A stretch of 64,000 nt of DNA, taken from assembly GCA_039720395.1 (NCBI GenBank), contig CM077829.1, positions 24,073,955-24,137,954 on the forward strand, read 5' to 3'. How positions within the stretch are numbered: position 1 is the stretch's first letter; each line of letters opens with the position of its first letter. The notes under the pieces are model-generated. The model was not told the DNA's origin and made no database searches. It saw only the letters and a list, made by a program, of their open reading frames with translations. This stretch comes from Liquidambar formosana. Its lineage: Eukaryota > Streptophyta > Magnoliopsida > Saxifragales > Altingiaceae. Position numbers and translations under genes: made by a program. Of the stretch, positions 1 to 10,929 are shown piece after piece.

Positions 1-478
1 GTGCAATGCAATGGGCTATTTAGGAAAACTTAAGATGCACCAGCCGAGTTTGTACACAATCTCAGCTGGCCACTAGAGCACAAAATTGACTCATATTTAG
101 CTTGGAATTTTTTTTGTCCAAAATACAATAATGAACTATAATCCATTCATGTCGTGCTAACAAGATTACACTTTCAACCTCAGGTAAACTGATTCCTGAG
201 TTAACCAAGCTAAGTGGATTTCAAGCCTCAAAACAGATTCCGTAGTCTAAAGCATCCAACCAAAAAATAAATAAATAAAAAAATGTAAACTTCCCCAATT
301 AAATCCCTAGCTAATAGATGAACAGACATTTATCAAGGAAGTCAAAAATTTGTGATAAAGCACTAAATGATGGCATAAAATGTTTTGGAACCCATTAAAT
401 CAAAGAAACAATCAATAATCAAAACAATACAATGAAGATTCAACGGAGAAATAAGAAAGAGAAAAAGAAAAACAATAC

Positions 479-576
479 ATTTGATCGAGCTGTTTGTTGA
501 CTTCCTCAACCTCCTCCAGATCCGTAAGCAGCTGGCACACGATGGCTCCATAGGTTAAGGTGAATAGCTCGGAGTT
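479..576 (-). pseudogene. Captured exon of a BET3 / TRAPPC3-like TRAPP complex subunit
   Basis: On the minus strand, between an acceptor (TGTAG before 576) and a donor (GT at 478-477), 98 bp translate to NSELFTLTYGAIVCQLLTDL followed by EEVEEVNKQLDQM. This is the highly conserved N-terminal helix of plant BET3, a core subunit of the TRAPP tethering complex in ER-to-Golgi traffic. The family usually has Arg where this copy has Cys (AIV-R-QLL). The first exon (start Met) and the downstream exons were not found nearby, so it is a single-exon fragment. It lies inside the CACTA interval with fragments of other genes. The family assignment is from recognition of the sequence; capture by the transposon is inference. 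Confidence 0.75.
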
Positions 577-1450
577 CTACACCCAAAATCAATTTTCAGA
601 TATCATCGGCACAAGTAACAGCACTCACAGTACAATCCAATGGTAAATGTTCCGTTTGGTTTCTGAGAAAATGCAGGAAAATGGGGGAAAAAAAGTTTCT
701 TTTTCTTTCCTATTTTTCTTCCCTTCCCCCTTAGGTTTCTCGGCAACCAAAAAGAAAAAGTTTCTTTTTCTTTCCTTTTTTGGAAACAAAGAGAGTCCAA
801 CTTCCCCGAATTTTCAATTATCAGAGTGACTGGCAGTGCATAGAAGAGGGAAAAAAAAAAAAAAAAAAAAACTCACCTGAGTTTCAAAATCGCAGAGAGA
901 GAGAGGACTGAGGAACTGGTGGACCGATGCACTGGTGGTGACTACCGGCAGAGTGGCTGGTGGCTGGTGCTGTGGTGCATAACTGCGTGGCTGAGAGAGA
1001 CTGAGAGAAGGTGAGTTAGGGTTCTAAAATGGTGGATGAATCGTGATTGACCACTGAGCAGAGAGGGTGAGAGGGTTTGAACGGTAGAGGAGAGGGTGTG
1101 CAACAAATTATAGAGGAGAGGGTTTCAACGGTAGAGGAGAGGGTGGCGAGACTCCACGCAGATCTGAGAAAGACCACCCAAATCTTCTCAATGATGAACG
1201 ATTACGATTACGAAGATCCAACCCTCCAAAAGCGATGAGACTCCACGCAGATCTGAGATGAGGTTTCCATTTGGGGAGGGTTTCGGGAGTGCGGAGGAGG
1301 GTTTCAATTTGGGGGTGAATTTGCTAAATGATAGAGTAACAAAACCATCCATAAGAAAAAACCCCCAAAAAAAAAACAAAGTAAAAAATATAACGATGAG
1401 AAAGAGGGAAACAAAGCCGCGGAAATTTTCGCGGAAAGAGGCTAACATAC

Positions 1451-1559
1451 CTCCCCACTTCTCTGGATCAAGAATCCAAACACAATACTCTTCATTTGGC
1501 TTTCCAAGAAATGCTTCTGAATATTTTGTCGGATCGCTTGCCACTGTTGTAGCTATGAC
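1451..1559 (-). pseudogene. Captured exon of an OTU-domain cysteine protease (OTU2/YOD1-like)
   Basis: The 109-bp minus-strand exon runs from an acceptor (GAAG before 1559) to donor GTATGT at 1450. It encodes [19 protein letters not shown] followed by [18 protein letters not shown], which matches the conserved segment of plant OTU-type deubiquitinases just after the catalytic Cys region. The catalytic Asp-x-x-Cys segment and the C-terminal His segment are not present nearby. Reading frames continue into flanking intron sequence only by chance. The exon is on the same strand as the BET3, MAP70-like and other fragments, consistent with co-capture. Splice sites look intact, so a chimeric transcript is conceivable. 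Confidence 0.75.
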
Positions 1560-2118
1560 CTTCGAAAAATTAAAGGTTACAAAATCATAAGGAAATAATG
1601 AAAGTGAAGGCAAAAATTAAAGGTTACACAATCATAAGGAAATAATGAAAGTGAAGGCAATCCATCATACCATTAGTTCAATATATGTGTGTAAAAAATC
1701 GAAATGATATCCTTACATAAAATAATTATCTATCCATATATTTATACAGAATCTAAGGTATCACAAAAAAGATTAATAACATGGAACTTATGACAATAAA
1801 GTATCACAGAAAATATAAATAAGATTTATCATTGATATAAAAAGAGACTTTACAAAAAAAATAAAAAAAAAATGATAAATATTTTGAATAGTAACCATTG
1901 CAAAATGAGCATATTGCATAGAATTGAATAAAACAGTTTATAATTGGCAATTCAATACGAATGGCAGGTGGAACATGTGCAACATATAGGAGACAATTTC
2001 AATGGGTTTCCATTTAGGATAAAAATTCATCCACTAATAAAAACAATTAGATAATAAAAATTCAGCAACTCAATGTTATTAGCCATTTGAGTCTTCAATT
2101 GATTTCCATAACACAAGT

Positions 2119-2195
2119 TGCCTTCACTTTGAGACGTTCTGAATACTTTAATGCCTTGATTTCTAAATGTGCATCTCCCAATTCTCTATCTTTAT
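2119..2195 (-). pseudogene. Captured fragment resembling MAP70 (microtubule-associated protein 70)
   Basis: After an acceptor (TTTTGTAG ending at 2196) the minus strand reads KDRELGDAHLEIKALKYSER, then LKVKA. This resembles the coiled-coil segment of plant MAP70 proteins around their KDRELG...EIKALK.SER motif. Only about 25 codons are recognisable. The reading then drifts to CVMEIN and a stop, so the exon is truncated or mutated at its 3' side and the donor is unclear. The assignment rests on this short motif and is less certain than the BET3 and OTU exons. Confidence 0.55.
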
Positions 2196-4030
2196 CTACA
2201 AAATAGCGCACAACAAATTCATTAAAATCCCCATATTAGTAGCTAAGATGGTATTAATACCAAACCTAGTAAGATGGGTAACATTTCATAATAAAGTTTA
2301 GTAAATTGTATACAATACATATATATATCTATATATGTGTGTGTGTGTGTGTGTGTGTATTTTGTGGATTTTTCGTATCTGAGGATTAAAGTAGTGCTAC
2401 ATAGTCCAATTCAATTATTCGAATTTATTTGCCCAACAAACATAACTAATAAACTATTCAATTAAATTTTATTAAAAAATGATTATTCATATAATGGGTT
2501 GGCATAGTTATTGTCACATCAAAGACAAGAATAACAAATAGCATGCCCAATCCATTAACTTAAACAGCCTGGAAACAAAAAGCATGTCCAATCTCATATT
2601 ATACTAATATGCTTTTTGACACAAGGATTTTTCATATCAATAAACAGGCTTAAATGAGGGGTAGAGCTCATGATGAATAACAAATTTAGAAGCTAAATCA
2701 AAAATTCAAAATTCTTTCTCTGACATAATATTCCTAGAGTATTCTGCAACAAGTATCTTGAAATAAAGTAAAGCATCAAAACACAAGGCCAAACATAAAA
2801 TACATTCAAGACATAATGAGATATACAATTGACCAGCCAACAAAGCCAACAGGAGCACATAACAATAAACCATTTCCACAAAAATTATTGACCCATACTG
2901 CTAAACAACCCCCTCTACAAAAATGATTTCACACGTATAATGATTTTATTCATAATTCAATACTTAAACACATATATTAGCTGTAACAAGGATCAAGGGG
3001 AAAAAAAAAAAATAGAAGTGAAAATTAAGAACTGTAACACTTACCTAGCATATCATGGGATGTACTATTGCCCCAAGGTAACTAGAACTAAATCTAAAGA
3101 TCACAAAGAAGAAGGTAGAAATTACAAAAGATTTACAACAACCTACTAATCCGAGATACACAATTGGGAACACCATCAGATCACTAGCCTGCTTATTCAA
3201 ATACTATCTTATCTATATGCTTCACTTGTTAAATTTCATCTCTAAATATTTGCACAAACTACACATAAGCTCAAGTCCATACACACACGCACACATAGAG
3301 AATTTTTTCTTCTTCTTCTTTCCCCACCTTTAGGCCACCAACTAAAAAAACGCATGAGGCCTCAAATAAAGTAAATAAATATAATAATACTCTGCTAATA
3401 ATATCAACAATATGGAGGCATCCAATGTTTGAGGCAATCTTAGTTTCAAGCATACTCCACTCATAATCTCAGCAACCAAATACAATAAATATAATAAATC
3501 CCAACCTGAGTTCTTCTCAAATAACAATTCATTAATAAATTTAGAATTTTTTTTCCCATCTAAACTTTTCTTTCATCCTTTTTTTTTTTTTTTTTTGGTC
3601 ATTGGGAATGGTAACAAAGTCAATTTGAACATCCAAAGGTAAGTGTCCCCATCAGATTATATGCTACTCACTGGTGCAAGATATGCTTGCAGTGATGTGC
3701 AGTAAATCCAAACCAAATAAATATGAATTTGCATCATCCCAAAATCCCAGCCATTGAAGTTGGGCGAGATTGCTTAGGAAAGATCTAAATTTCACTACTT
3801 GGTCCATGGCCTATGACACTATATCTAATGTAGGATTCCATGATTTGAGTAACAAATCATGGTATAAAAACAAAAAAAAAAATCCCTTGTAGATATCAGT
3901 GGGTAATATTTTCAAACACCTAGTGTGCAATCATTATAAAATCATACACCATTAAGCAAATAGAATGGGGAAGTTAAGAAACAGAGTGGGCAAAAAAGAA
4001 GGGAGAGCGAGAGAGAGAAAGAAGACTTAC
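2196..4030. other. CACTA interior without recognised coding
   Basis: About 1.8 kb of AT-rich sequence between captured exons. It contains a (TG)n microsatellite near 2335-2358, poly(T) at about 3580-3596 and short open frames with no recognisable domain. Some of it is presumably intron sequence carried with the captured exons. No transposase motif was recognised. Confidence 0.4.
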
Positions 4031-4096
4031 CTTCAGAATTGTTGCCTCTTCTTTGATGGACCACTGCTTCTTCGCTGATGGAGATGAAGAAGAGTC
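4031..4096 (-). pseudogene. Exon-like 66-bp fragment, Ser-rich / SANT-like start, source gene unidentified
   Basis: A textbook exon on the minus strand: acceptor TTTTGCAG ends at 4097, donor GTAAGT begins at 4030, and exactly 22 codons lie between, reading DSSSSPSAKKQWSIKEEATI then LK. The KKQWSIKEEATIL part looks like the first helix of a Myb/SANT-type domain, but this is too short to name a family. A related partial repeat of the donor side (CTTACCTTC) lies near 4218. It shares orientation with the other captured exons. Confidence 0.45.
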
Positions 4097-4573
4097 CTGC
4101 AAAACTGTTCATAAAGAGGTTAAAGTAACGTGGGTTTAGGATTTAGGGTGAACTATTAAGCAAATAGATTGGGAAACTAAGCAAAGAGAGTGGGGAAGAA
4201 AGAAGAGAGAAAGAACACTTACCTTCCACTGTTGCCTTTTCGTTGATGAAGATAAGATTTCTCCATCTAGACTGAAAATTGGAGAACCGGAAAAGAAAAT
4301 CTGCGAGGCTTGCTATAATGTTCTGAGAGAGACTTTCGATCTTAACAATGATAAGATTTCCCTACAAATTTATATTGGAAATAAAAATTCACAGAAGAAA
4401 CACCCAAAACTTAAAACCAAATGAGAAACCCTAAAATTGAATCCTAAATCCTAAAACCCTAAAAATTAAATCCTAGAATAAAACCTTACAAATTTACACA
4501 CTTGACAAAGACACAGAGAGAGATTTCGTTGCAAAAATAAACGCACAAAAGAGAAAACCACAACTTAACTCAC

Positions 4574-4760
4574 CTGGCTATGGAGACCACGACGGCAGCA
4601 AGGGAAAAAGGAAGCAACGGTGTGGGCGACGGCAACAGTGAGGCGGCGTTGGGCGACGGGGGTGAGGGCGGCCTTAGGCGACGACGACGGCGACAGCGAC
4701 GGAGAGGGTGAGGGCAGTGGTGACTGCTGCGTGAGGGCTCTGTGCCGAGGTATGGAGAAT
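4574..4760 (-). other. GC-rich exon-like segment with splice donor (captured first exon?)
   Basis: This stretch is strikingly GC-rich in an AT-rich setting, with repeated GCCGTC/GTCGCC triplets on the minus strand. It ends at CCAG followed by GTGAGTT, a good splice donor at 4573. Such composition is typical of 5' UTR / first exons of plant housekeeping genes. No protein family was recognised. With the downstream minus-strand exons it would make the 5' end of a chimeric transcript. Confidence 0.4.
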
Positions 4761-4849
4761 GGAGAGACAGAGAAAGAAGAAAAAAAATAGCTTATGTTAA
4801 AAGGGTATCGGGGAGTTGATAGATTTTTATTTTTTTGGAGAGGTGAATT

Positions 4850-5051
4850 GATGACTTTTTAAAATTAGTCATCTTTTGCTATACTGTCTTTAAAAACCAA
4901 TCATCTTTATTTTTTAAAGATGACTGTTTTAGGGTTGATCTTAGATACCAGTCATCTTTTCATTTTAAAAATTAAAAGATGACTGTTTTTAAAAAAACAG
5001 TCATCTTTTAAAATTTTAAAAGCGTCATCTATCAATCTTATTCTTGTAGTG
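4850..5051. repeat. CACTA subterminal repeat region and terminal CACTACAAGAA
   Basis: Several copies of a 10-11 bp motif (AAAGATGACTG and its inverse CAGTCATCTTT) alternate in both orientations and form short hairpins around runs of A/T. The sequence ends in the outward-reading CACTACAAGAATAAG. In En/Spm such subterminal repeats bind the TNPA-type protein; that role here is inferred from family knowledge. Confidence 0.7.
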
Positions 5052-5992
5052 AGAATGGAGATTCCAACTCCAAGATGCAACCAAACCTCACAAATACCAT
5101 GGATAAACATAAAATATGAGGATATGATAACTAAATCCCAAAAGAAATGCAAACCCTAGCTTTATACATGAGAAATTACCTCTTAAATGCAAAGGAATTT
5201 GGTGAGGATGAACCTCTATGCCAAATCTCATGAAATCCAAGCTTAATCCACCAAGAGCAAGCTCCAAGAACACATACATGAACCTAAACAAGAAACCCCA
5301 ACTATAAAGTCCATGAACAATACTCCAAAGAAGTAAATCAAGTGTACAACCAGGTGGAGAGAAGATAAATCATGCTCACAATGCATGAAAACCCATGAAA
5401 ATGGAAGGAGAAACTCTTTCTCTCTCCACCGTCCCCTCTCTTTCTCTTTCCTATCCCCCTTCTCTTGATCGGTTGAGAAAAATGGGTGAGAACCCTCTAG
5501 AAGTTGGGTTTTATAGGAAACATAAAAAAAGAGAGGGTAAAATGGTCTTTTTATCCCATAAAAATCTTGTCTTTTAGCATAAATCCCATGTGTTATAGTC
5601 GACTATAATGAGTCATAGTCAAGTTATAGTCGACTATAACCCCCTAAAGAACAGCTCTGTGACATTCTGTTTGTTACAGTCGACTATAAGTTGTTATAGT
5701 CGACTATAACACCCAACAGACACAAAAGAGATATTCTGTTGGTTAGAGTCAACTATAAAAGGTTATAGTCAACTATAACACTCAGCAAGTATCACAATGA
5801 GGTACGTTGCTCACCAAAATATATCTTAACACAACCAAACAAAGAACCCTCAATCACAAGAATTCAATCATAACATCCTAACATCATATACATGTATTAC
5901 CTATACAAGTGGTCATCCAACAAATCATGGGTTTAACTATGTTAAGCATAGATTAAACCCTTAATACCTTATTTAAAATTACAGGTGTTACA
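5052..5992 (-). mobile_element. Ty3/Gypsy-type LTR A, truncated by the CACTA element
   Basis: Read on the minus strand it begins TGTAACACC at 5992. It then has an array of TTATAGTCGACTATAA-like palindromes (5594-5790), the pre-TATA block AAAAAGACCATTTTACCC, a TATAAAA box near 5510 and a GA-rich leader: the U3-R order also seen in LTR B and LTR C in this window. Its 3' part is cut at 5051 by the CACTA terminus. It sits directly against the gag of another Gypsy element, so it is probably a nested insertion. The other end and target duplication are not visible. Confidence 0.6.
5594..5790. repeat. Array of TTATAGTCGACTATAA palindromes in LTR A U3
   Basis: At least four near-perfect 14-16 bp palindromes centred on GTCGAC, plus diverged copies in which GTCAAC replaces GTCGAC, occur within 200 bp. 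They lie 80-280 bp upstream (minus strand) of the LTR TATA box. They are separated by unrelated spacers such as ACATTCTGTTTGTTACAG. Confidence 0.8.
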
Positions 5993-7056
5993 AAAAGGGC
6001 ATCCAACTGTGCTGGATTAAAATTCTCCAATGAAGGTAGAGGGTTTGCAGCTTGTTCCCCAGCTAGAACCTGCGGTGGGTCTTGGGCATCGACTTGAGCC
6101 TCAGCTCGTGCTCGCTCTGTAGCTTCAGCCCGAGCTTAAGCTTCAGCAGCACAATGGCTGCAGGCCCGGTTTTGGACCTAGGCAAGCAAGGCAGCCGCCT
6201 GGGCCCCCTATTTTGGGCTAAAAAAAAGGGCCCCCAAATACATATGCCCTTTACTAGTTATGAAAGCCCAAAAATGATCCCAAAGAGAAGCTTCTCTAGT
6301 TAGACCAGTTCTCCTGTTAGACCAGTTCTCCTGTTTTAAGCAAAAAGGGCCCTATTCTTCCAAGCCTAATTCTAGCCCAAAAGCATAAACACTAAAAAAA
6401 AAAAAAAAAAAAAAAGAAAAAGAGGAAGGTATTTTACACGGGATTCAAGGGGGTTTTGCATTTAGATCTCATATCTGAGATCTGAGAGGCTCCCTATTCA
6501 CAACGTCTCTCCTTGTCTCTCATCTCCTCCAGTCCTCCCTATTCACAACGTCTCTCTGTCTCTCACAATCTATTAAAAAGGATATGATAGAAAAGCTTGA
6601 TTATACTAGCTTAATTAATAATTTTGCATTTAAAAATAAGAGAAGAATAATGTTTAAATGACACTTTGTTGTAATTGATTAATTTCTTTTGGTATTATAG
6701 CTTTAGATTTTATTTGGCTTTTTTTTTTTTTTCTTTTTGGTGTTGTAAAAGTGGATTTTGCTTAATTATGAAGCACGAAATATGTTATATGTATTTTATC
6801 TTTATAAGTTTTTGTAATCATCTCTTGTCATTTAAATCTATAAGAGCAAATTTTAGTAATTTTATATGCAAACAAACTTTATGTTGGTACTTGGTAATAT
6901 GAATTTTTTTTGTTTGTTTGGATATTTAGAACTTTTTTTTTTTTTTTTTTTTTGAGAATATGTATAGAAAGAAAAGGGCCCCATTTTAGGAGTTCGCCTA
7001 AGGCCCCACTAACTCAGAACCGGCCCTGAATGGCTGTTACGGGTATTCCTCGGCAT
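5993..7056 (-). pseudogene. Ty3/Gypsy gag N-terminus, split by a hAT insertion
   Basis: On the minus strand a start codon at 7056-7054 opens a reading frame (MPRNTRNS...) 234 bases beyond the primer-binding site. The frame is interrupted at 7029 by the hAT element and resumes, in phase, at 6152 with an Arg/Ala/Glu-rich stretch (ARAEATERARAEAQ). This is typical of the variable gag N-terminus of plant Gypsy elements. It carries one in-frame TAA near 6137. The frame stops at 5993 where LTR A begins, so only the first part of gag is present. No pol is visible. Confidence 0.6.
6161..7028. mobile_element. Non-autonomous hAT-type element (868 bp) with 8-bp TSD
   Basis: The termini are inverted: CAGGCCCGGTTTTGG at the left and, read inward from the right, CAGGGCCGGTTCTGAG. 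Both match the CAGGGCCGG ends of plant hAT elements. The 8-bp direct duplication AATGGCTG flanks it exactly (6153-6160 and 7029-7036), the hallmark length for hAT. The interior is AT-rich with long poly(A)/poly(T) runs and no transposase. Subterminal GGGCCCC blocks occur at both ends. A fragment of the same family occurs at 26795-26900. Confidence 0.85.
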
Positions 7057-7289
7057 TCTAATAAATATGAACAAACTATTATATGTGTTACAAATAGATA
7101 ATAGTTCTCTAGTGTGTGTTATGAGATCAAGTGCACACTAAGTCATCAATACCCTATAAATTATCTAATATGTTCAGCCTAACATGTTTCTAGGTTATCC
7201 ACAAACACAAACCAAGTTCTCAAGCAACATGTTATGATCCCTACATGTTAATTGTAATTATACAGGTATACTCCCATATGGATCTACTA

Positions 7290-7305
7290 GCAGGCTTTGA
7301 TACCA
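7290..7305 (-). other. Primer-binding site of the minus-strand Gypsy element
   Basis: The minus strand reads TGGTATCAAAGCCTGC, matching the tRNA-iMet primer-binding consensus TGGTATCAGAGC with one change. It lies 8 nt downstream of the LTR B terminus and fixes the orientation of the element. Confidence 0.7.
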
Positions 7306-7313
7306 AAAAGAAT

Positions 7314-9249
7314 TGTCACGACCCAAATTAATTAAGTTGTGATCAATATTAAATAAACCAGTTTAATTAAGGAAACCATTTAAGAAACACGTGGATGACA
7401 CGTGTTAGAAAACCTGTAATTTCAATAAAAATTCCGGCATGACCCATTCGTAAATAGAACATACCATAATAAAACCTATATAAAACATTGATAAAATTTT
7501 CCTATCATCCACCATTGGTATTATCACATGCTAAATAAACCATATAAAGAGACCTACACAATTAAAATATTACAAAATATAGGTTATTACATGTGCAATG
7601 CCCATTAGCCGAATCCAAAGTGTTAATTAAACTGCATAACTATAATTATAAAATTGTTCAGGATCATAATAGTGTCCATAATGATCTGACAATAACTAGG
7701 TTCCAAAATTATCGTAACGCCTCACGGCGAGGTCTCCCCAGCTAAGAATTCATCTGAAAAAAGTTTATAAAATATAAGAGTGAGTATAAAACTCAGTAGA
7801 TATAATTTTCATATAAAATTAACCAAGGCATGATAATATATCCAAAATAAATCATGTTTAAACATAAGAAAATTCCATGAATGATGTGTCCCTCATGTTC
7901 ATTTAATTTTTCTCATAATTACCAATCAATCACTCTCACAGGAGTCTTCGCATGGAAACGGAAGATTTAAACCCAATCTCTAAGAGGACAACACAACACG
8001 ACATCCCTACTTGGGATCGCAGTAACCTCTATTCAGGAACACAGCACGATGTCCTTAACTAGAACCGCAGTACTCAGGATCAATAACATAAAAAATACAG
8101 CAAGACGCCCCATGACCGCAATAGTTCAACTCCAAGGACCCTTTAATACTTTTACAAAATATTTAATAATTTAATTTCATGCATTTTATGCTGATGAATG
8201 TCATGAAATAGTATATAAATTCATACGCATAAGCACAAATCCTTAAATCAGCCATATATATAATTATTTCATAATTATATAACATGTTGGGCAATGTAAA
8301 GCATGTAAAATATAGACCAACAGAAATTTACATAGCATGTACATCCCAAATAAACTAAAATATCACAAGTATATCGACCTATATACTCCCACATATACTA
8401 TTCCTTAATATAGGGTTATGTAAACTAGACCCCTCAGTACATGCATTACAAAATATACATGATAATACACTCAAAATTCATATAACCTCATAAATATCAT
8501 AAATATACATTTTATTAAACATATATGGGCTTATATCCTAACCCATTATCATTTCTAAGATTAAAACCCATGAAAATTACACCTACCTCAAATATGTTAC
8601 ACCAAAAGTAGAGAAAATGTATTGGGAGGGTTGGATCTGAGCCTAAAATGCAAGAACAAGATCCAAACTCCACGAATCAAGCTTGATCTACAACTCACAC
8701 GTGGTAGAAAATGAATCCAGCCCTTAGGAAACTTCTTAAAGCATCAAAGTGAGGTGAGAAAGTGAAAAACCCATGCATTCAAGAGAAAAATGTGATTTTT
8801 TCTCTCCAAACACTCCCTTTCACTCTCTTCTCTCTCTCCTTCTCTTTCTCTCTCTCTCTGGGTCTTCAAAATGCAGCCATTGAGGAATTACAAATCATGC
8901 TATAAGGGTTTTAAAAGGGGTGAAGGGTACATGCGTCATTTCACGCAAAATAAAAAAATTTGCATTTCTGCCACACCCCGATCGATCGGACCATGGCATA
9001 TTAAAAAGAGCATTTCGAGAATACCTCTGATCGATCGGCCCTTACTGAAAATGCCCAGTAATGAGTCGAAACGCGTTCAAACGCTAACCATGCTCATTCT
9101 AACATGCATAAGATGCAAAATGACAATAACACACATCATGCATCATCAAAAGCAGTTCAAAAGTCACGTGTACCACACCAGCAAGTCATAATCCGACAAA
9201 TTATCAATTAATGACATAATTAAACTAATTTAATGATGAGGGTGTTACA
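7314..9249 (-). mobile_element. Ty3/Gypsy 5' LTR B (1936 bp)
   Basis: On the minus strand it starts TGTAACACCC (9249) and ends GGGTCGTGACA (7314), the 5'-TG...CA-3' boundaries of many plant Gypsy LTRs, followed by a primer-binding site. Inside are CGATCGATCG palindromes (8989-8998 and 9029-9036), a TATA-like block near 8900, a GA-rich leader around 8830-8870, and imperfect repeats containing GGGATCGCAGTA / GAACCGCAGTA (about 7990-8130). The partner 3' LTR is not in the window. Open frames inside (for example 8871-9191) are not genes. Confidence 0.75.
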
Positions 9250-9455
9250 CAAGGCCTTTCTATGGTCATGTTATTTTTATTTTTATTTTTTGGTTGGAAT
9301 GGGAATGGTGGGAATAGAATTTAATTCCATATTTGCTTTTGGAATAGACTTTATGAACAATATATATAGCATGTTTGTTACGGCTGTTTGATTCTATTCC
9401 TGTTTAATTACTTCATCAAGACAACCTGCTTTGGAATAAATTGGAATAGGATATT
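9250..9455. other. Host or MITE-like sequence interrupted by LTR C
   Basis: AT-rich sequence with repeated GGAATAGGA/GGAATGG motifs. It appears to continue at 11921 (GATTCATTCCCACCTCC... AAATAAGGCC) once LTR C is removed. The outer edges both carry AGGCCTT in inverted orientation, suggesting a short TIR element, but the match is only 7 bp. Confidence 0.3.
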
Positions 9456-9774
9456 TGTGAGGATCTGTTTTCTTAATAGGGGTTGTTACGGCTTAATATA
9501 TGATTAACGTAATTAATCCCTTGATTTGTTGGATAACCTAATGTAAAGGTAATCCATTTGTATGATAATATGATATTATATGTGTTTTGATGCTTATTTT
9601 GATGAATTGAGTATCCTAAGTGAGTGTTGGACCTTTGTGTAAGATTGACCCATCATATGCTCACTTAGGTTTCCAAAGTCTTTATAAAATAGTAAAACTA
9701 TTTTAAAAGATACAAAAAGTTTTTGGTCAGAAACTGTCGAGGTAGTGGACTTCTTTTGTAAAATATGTTTTTCC

Positions 9775-10160
9775 CGTAAACAGTAACTTTCAGACGACCA
9801 AATGGTCTTTTCAGTTGACCAAAAGTTTTTAGACGACCAAAATGCCATCTCAAACGACTAAGAAATTCCAGGCTTGATCTTCAAGTCTTTTACCCTTCTA
9901 GAATTTTCAGTCGACCAGAATCTCGTTTTTAGACTACCAAAATGCCATTTTAGTTGACCAAATAGTCATTTCAGACGTCTGAAAGTTACATTCAGACATC
10001 TGAAAATTTCAGATAACGATAATATCTGAGGTTTAGTTTCAGACGTAAGTACCATTTCAGTCGACCAAATGGTCATTTCAGACGTCTGAAAGTTACATTC
10101 AAACGTCTGAAAATTCCAAATAACGATGATATCTGAAGTTTAGTTTCAGACGTCTAAAAG
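9775..10160. repeat. GTCGACC / CAGACGTCTG motif array in LTR C U3
   Basis: Repeated blocks such as TCAGTCGACCAAATGGTC and TTTCAGACGTCTGAAAG recur about every 40-60 bp. CAGACGTCTG is a perfect 10-bp palindrome. The array ends about 60 bp before the TATA box. Confidence 0.8.
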
Positions 10161-10182
10161 TTACGATCTGCAGATTTTTAAA

Positions 10183-10220
10183 GGGGTAAAATGACCCTTT
10201 TGCCCTCCTTTCCTATATAA
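10183..10220 (+). promoter_or_regulatory. LTR C core promoter (pre-TATA block and TATATAA)
   Basis: GGGTAAAATGACCCTTTTGC is followed by CCTATATAAACCC. The same pre-TATA block in diverged form precedes the TATA box of LTR A on the minus strand, and a weaker version does so in LTR B, so it is a family-level promoter feature. Confidence 0.55.
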
Positions 10221-10929
10221 ACCCTTTAACCCACGAAAACTCTAGACCCTTTTCTATTCTTCCAGCAAAGATAGAGAGAATGAGAGAGGGAGAGTGACGG
10301 GGGAGGTCGGGGGTGGCTCACCGAAGCATGGCAGTCCCGATCCGACGCCGGCAAGCTCGGATTCATCATAGTTAGGCCCAATCTACGTGCATGCAGAGAT
10401 GGTTTGGCATTTGCATCACTCATTCATGAAGTAGGGGACATTTTCTCATTTTAAACCCTTGATGCATGGAGGTTTGGGTATAAGTCATATAGTTTTACAT
10501 GTATTTGATAGTTTTTGCATAAATATCATGCATGAGGATATATTTTGTGGGTTTTACTAGATTTTGGAAAACCTAGGGTTGATTTACATACCCTTTTTTG
10601 TTATATTCTTGTTATTCATGAAACTCTTATATGTTTAAGGGTTTAAATGGGTTGGTTTTAAAACCTATTGGACTATTTTTAGGTGGTAGAAATATTAGGG
10701 GTCATTTTTATATATATGTTTTTGAAACCATTATTTTGGAAAAATGGTTGGGGAACGATTACCATGATTTATGGAATTATTCCATATGATTTTCAAAGCA
10801 AAAACCTATTATATGGTTTTTGGAAAATTTATCTAAAATTTTTCGGATTATATGAGAATTATGAAATTGATAAATGAACAAATAAGTGGTAATAATATGG
10901 ATATGGTGATGAGGGCTACTAGAGACAGG

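Larger units (their letters stand above)
1..5051 (-). mobile_element. CACTA (En/Spm-like) transposon, one end; carries host gene fragments
   Basis: The right boundary ends in TTCTTGTAGTG, which reads CACTACAAGAATAAG from the outside: the canonical terminus of plant CACTA elements. The last 200 bp hold inverted and direct copies of AAGATGACTG / CAGTCATCTT, the subterminal repeat pattern of this superfamily. No matching CACTACAAGAA start is visible on the plus strand, so the left end lies before the window and the 3-bp target duplication cannot be tested. No transposase (TNPD/TNPA) coding was recognised. Five exon-like pieces from unrelated host genes occur inside, all on the minus strand and with splice signals, so this looks like a gene-capturing, non-autonomous element. 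The terminus is clear. That the whole 1-5051 interval is one element is inference. Confidence 0.72.

Noticed and set aside
1188..1613. A 141-residue protein from the OTU-containing frame
   Set aside because: Only 1451-1559 is OTU-like; both sides are intron sequence beyond clear splice sites.
5594..5790. CRISPR-like or operator array from the regular palindromes
   Set aside because: Plant nuclear context, irregular spacing and placement in an LTR U3; spacers are not of constant length.
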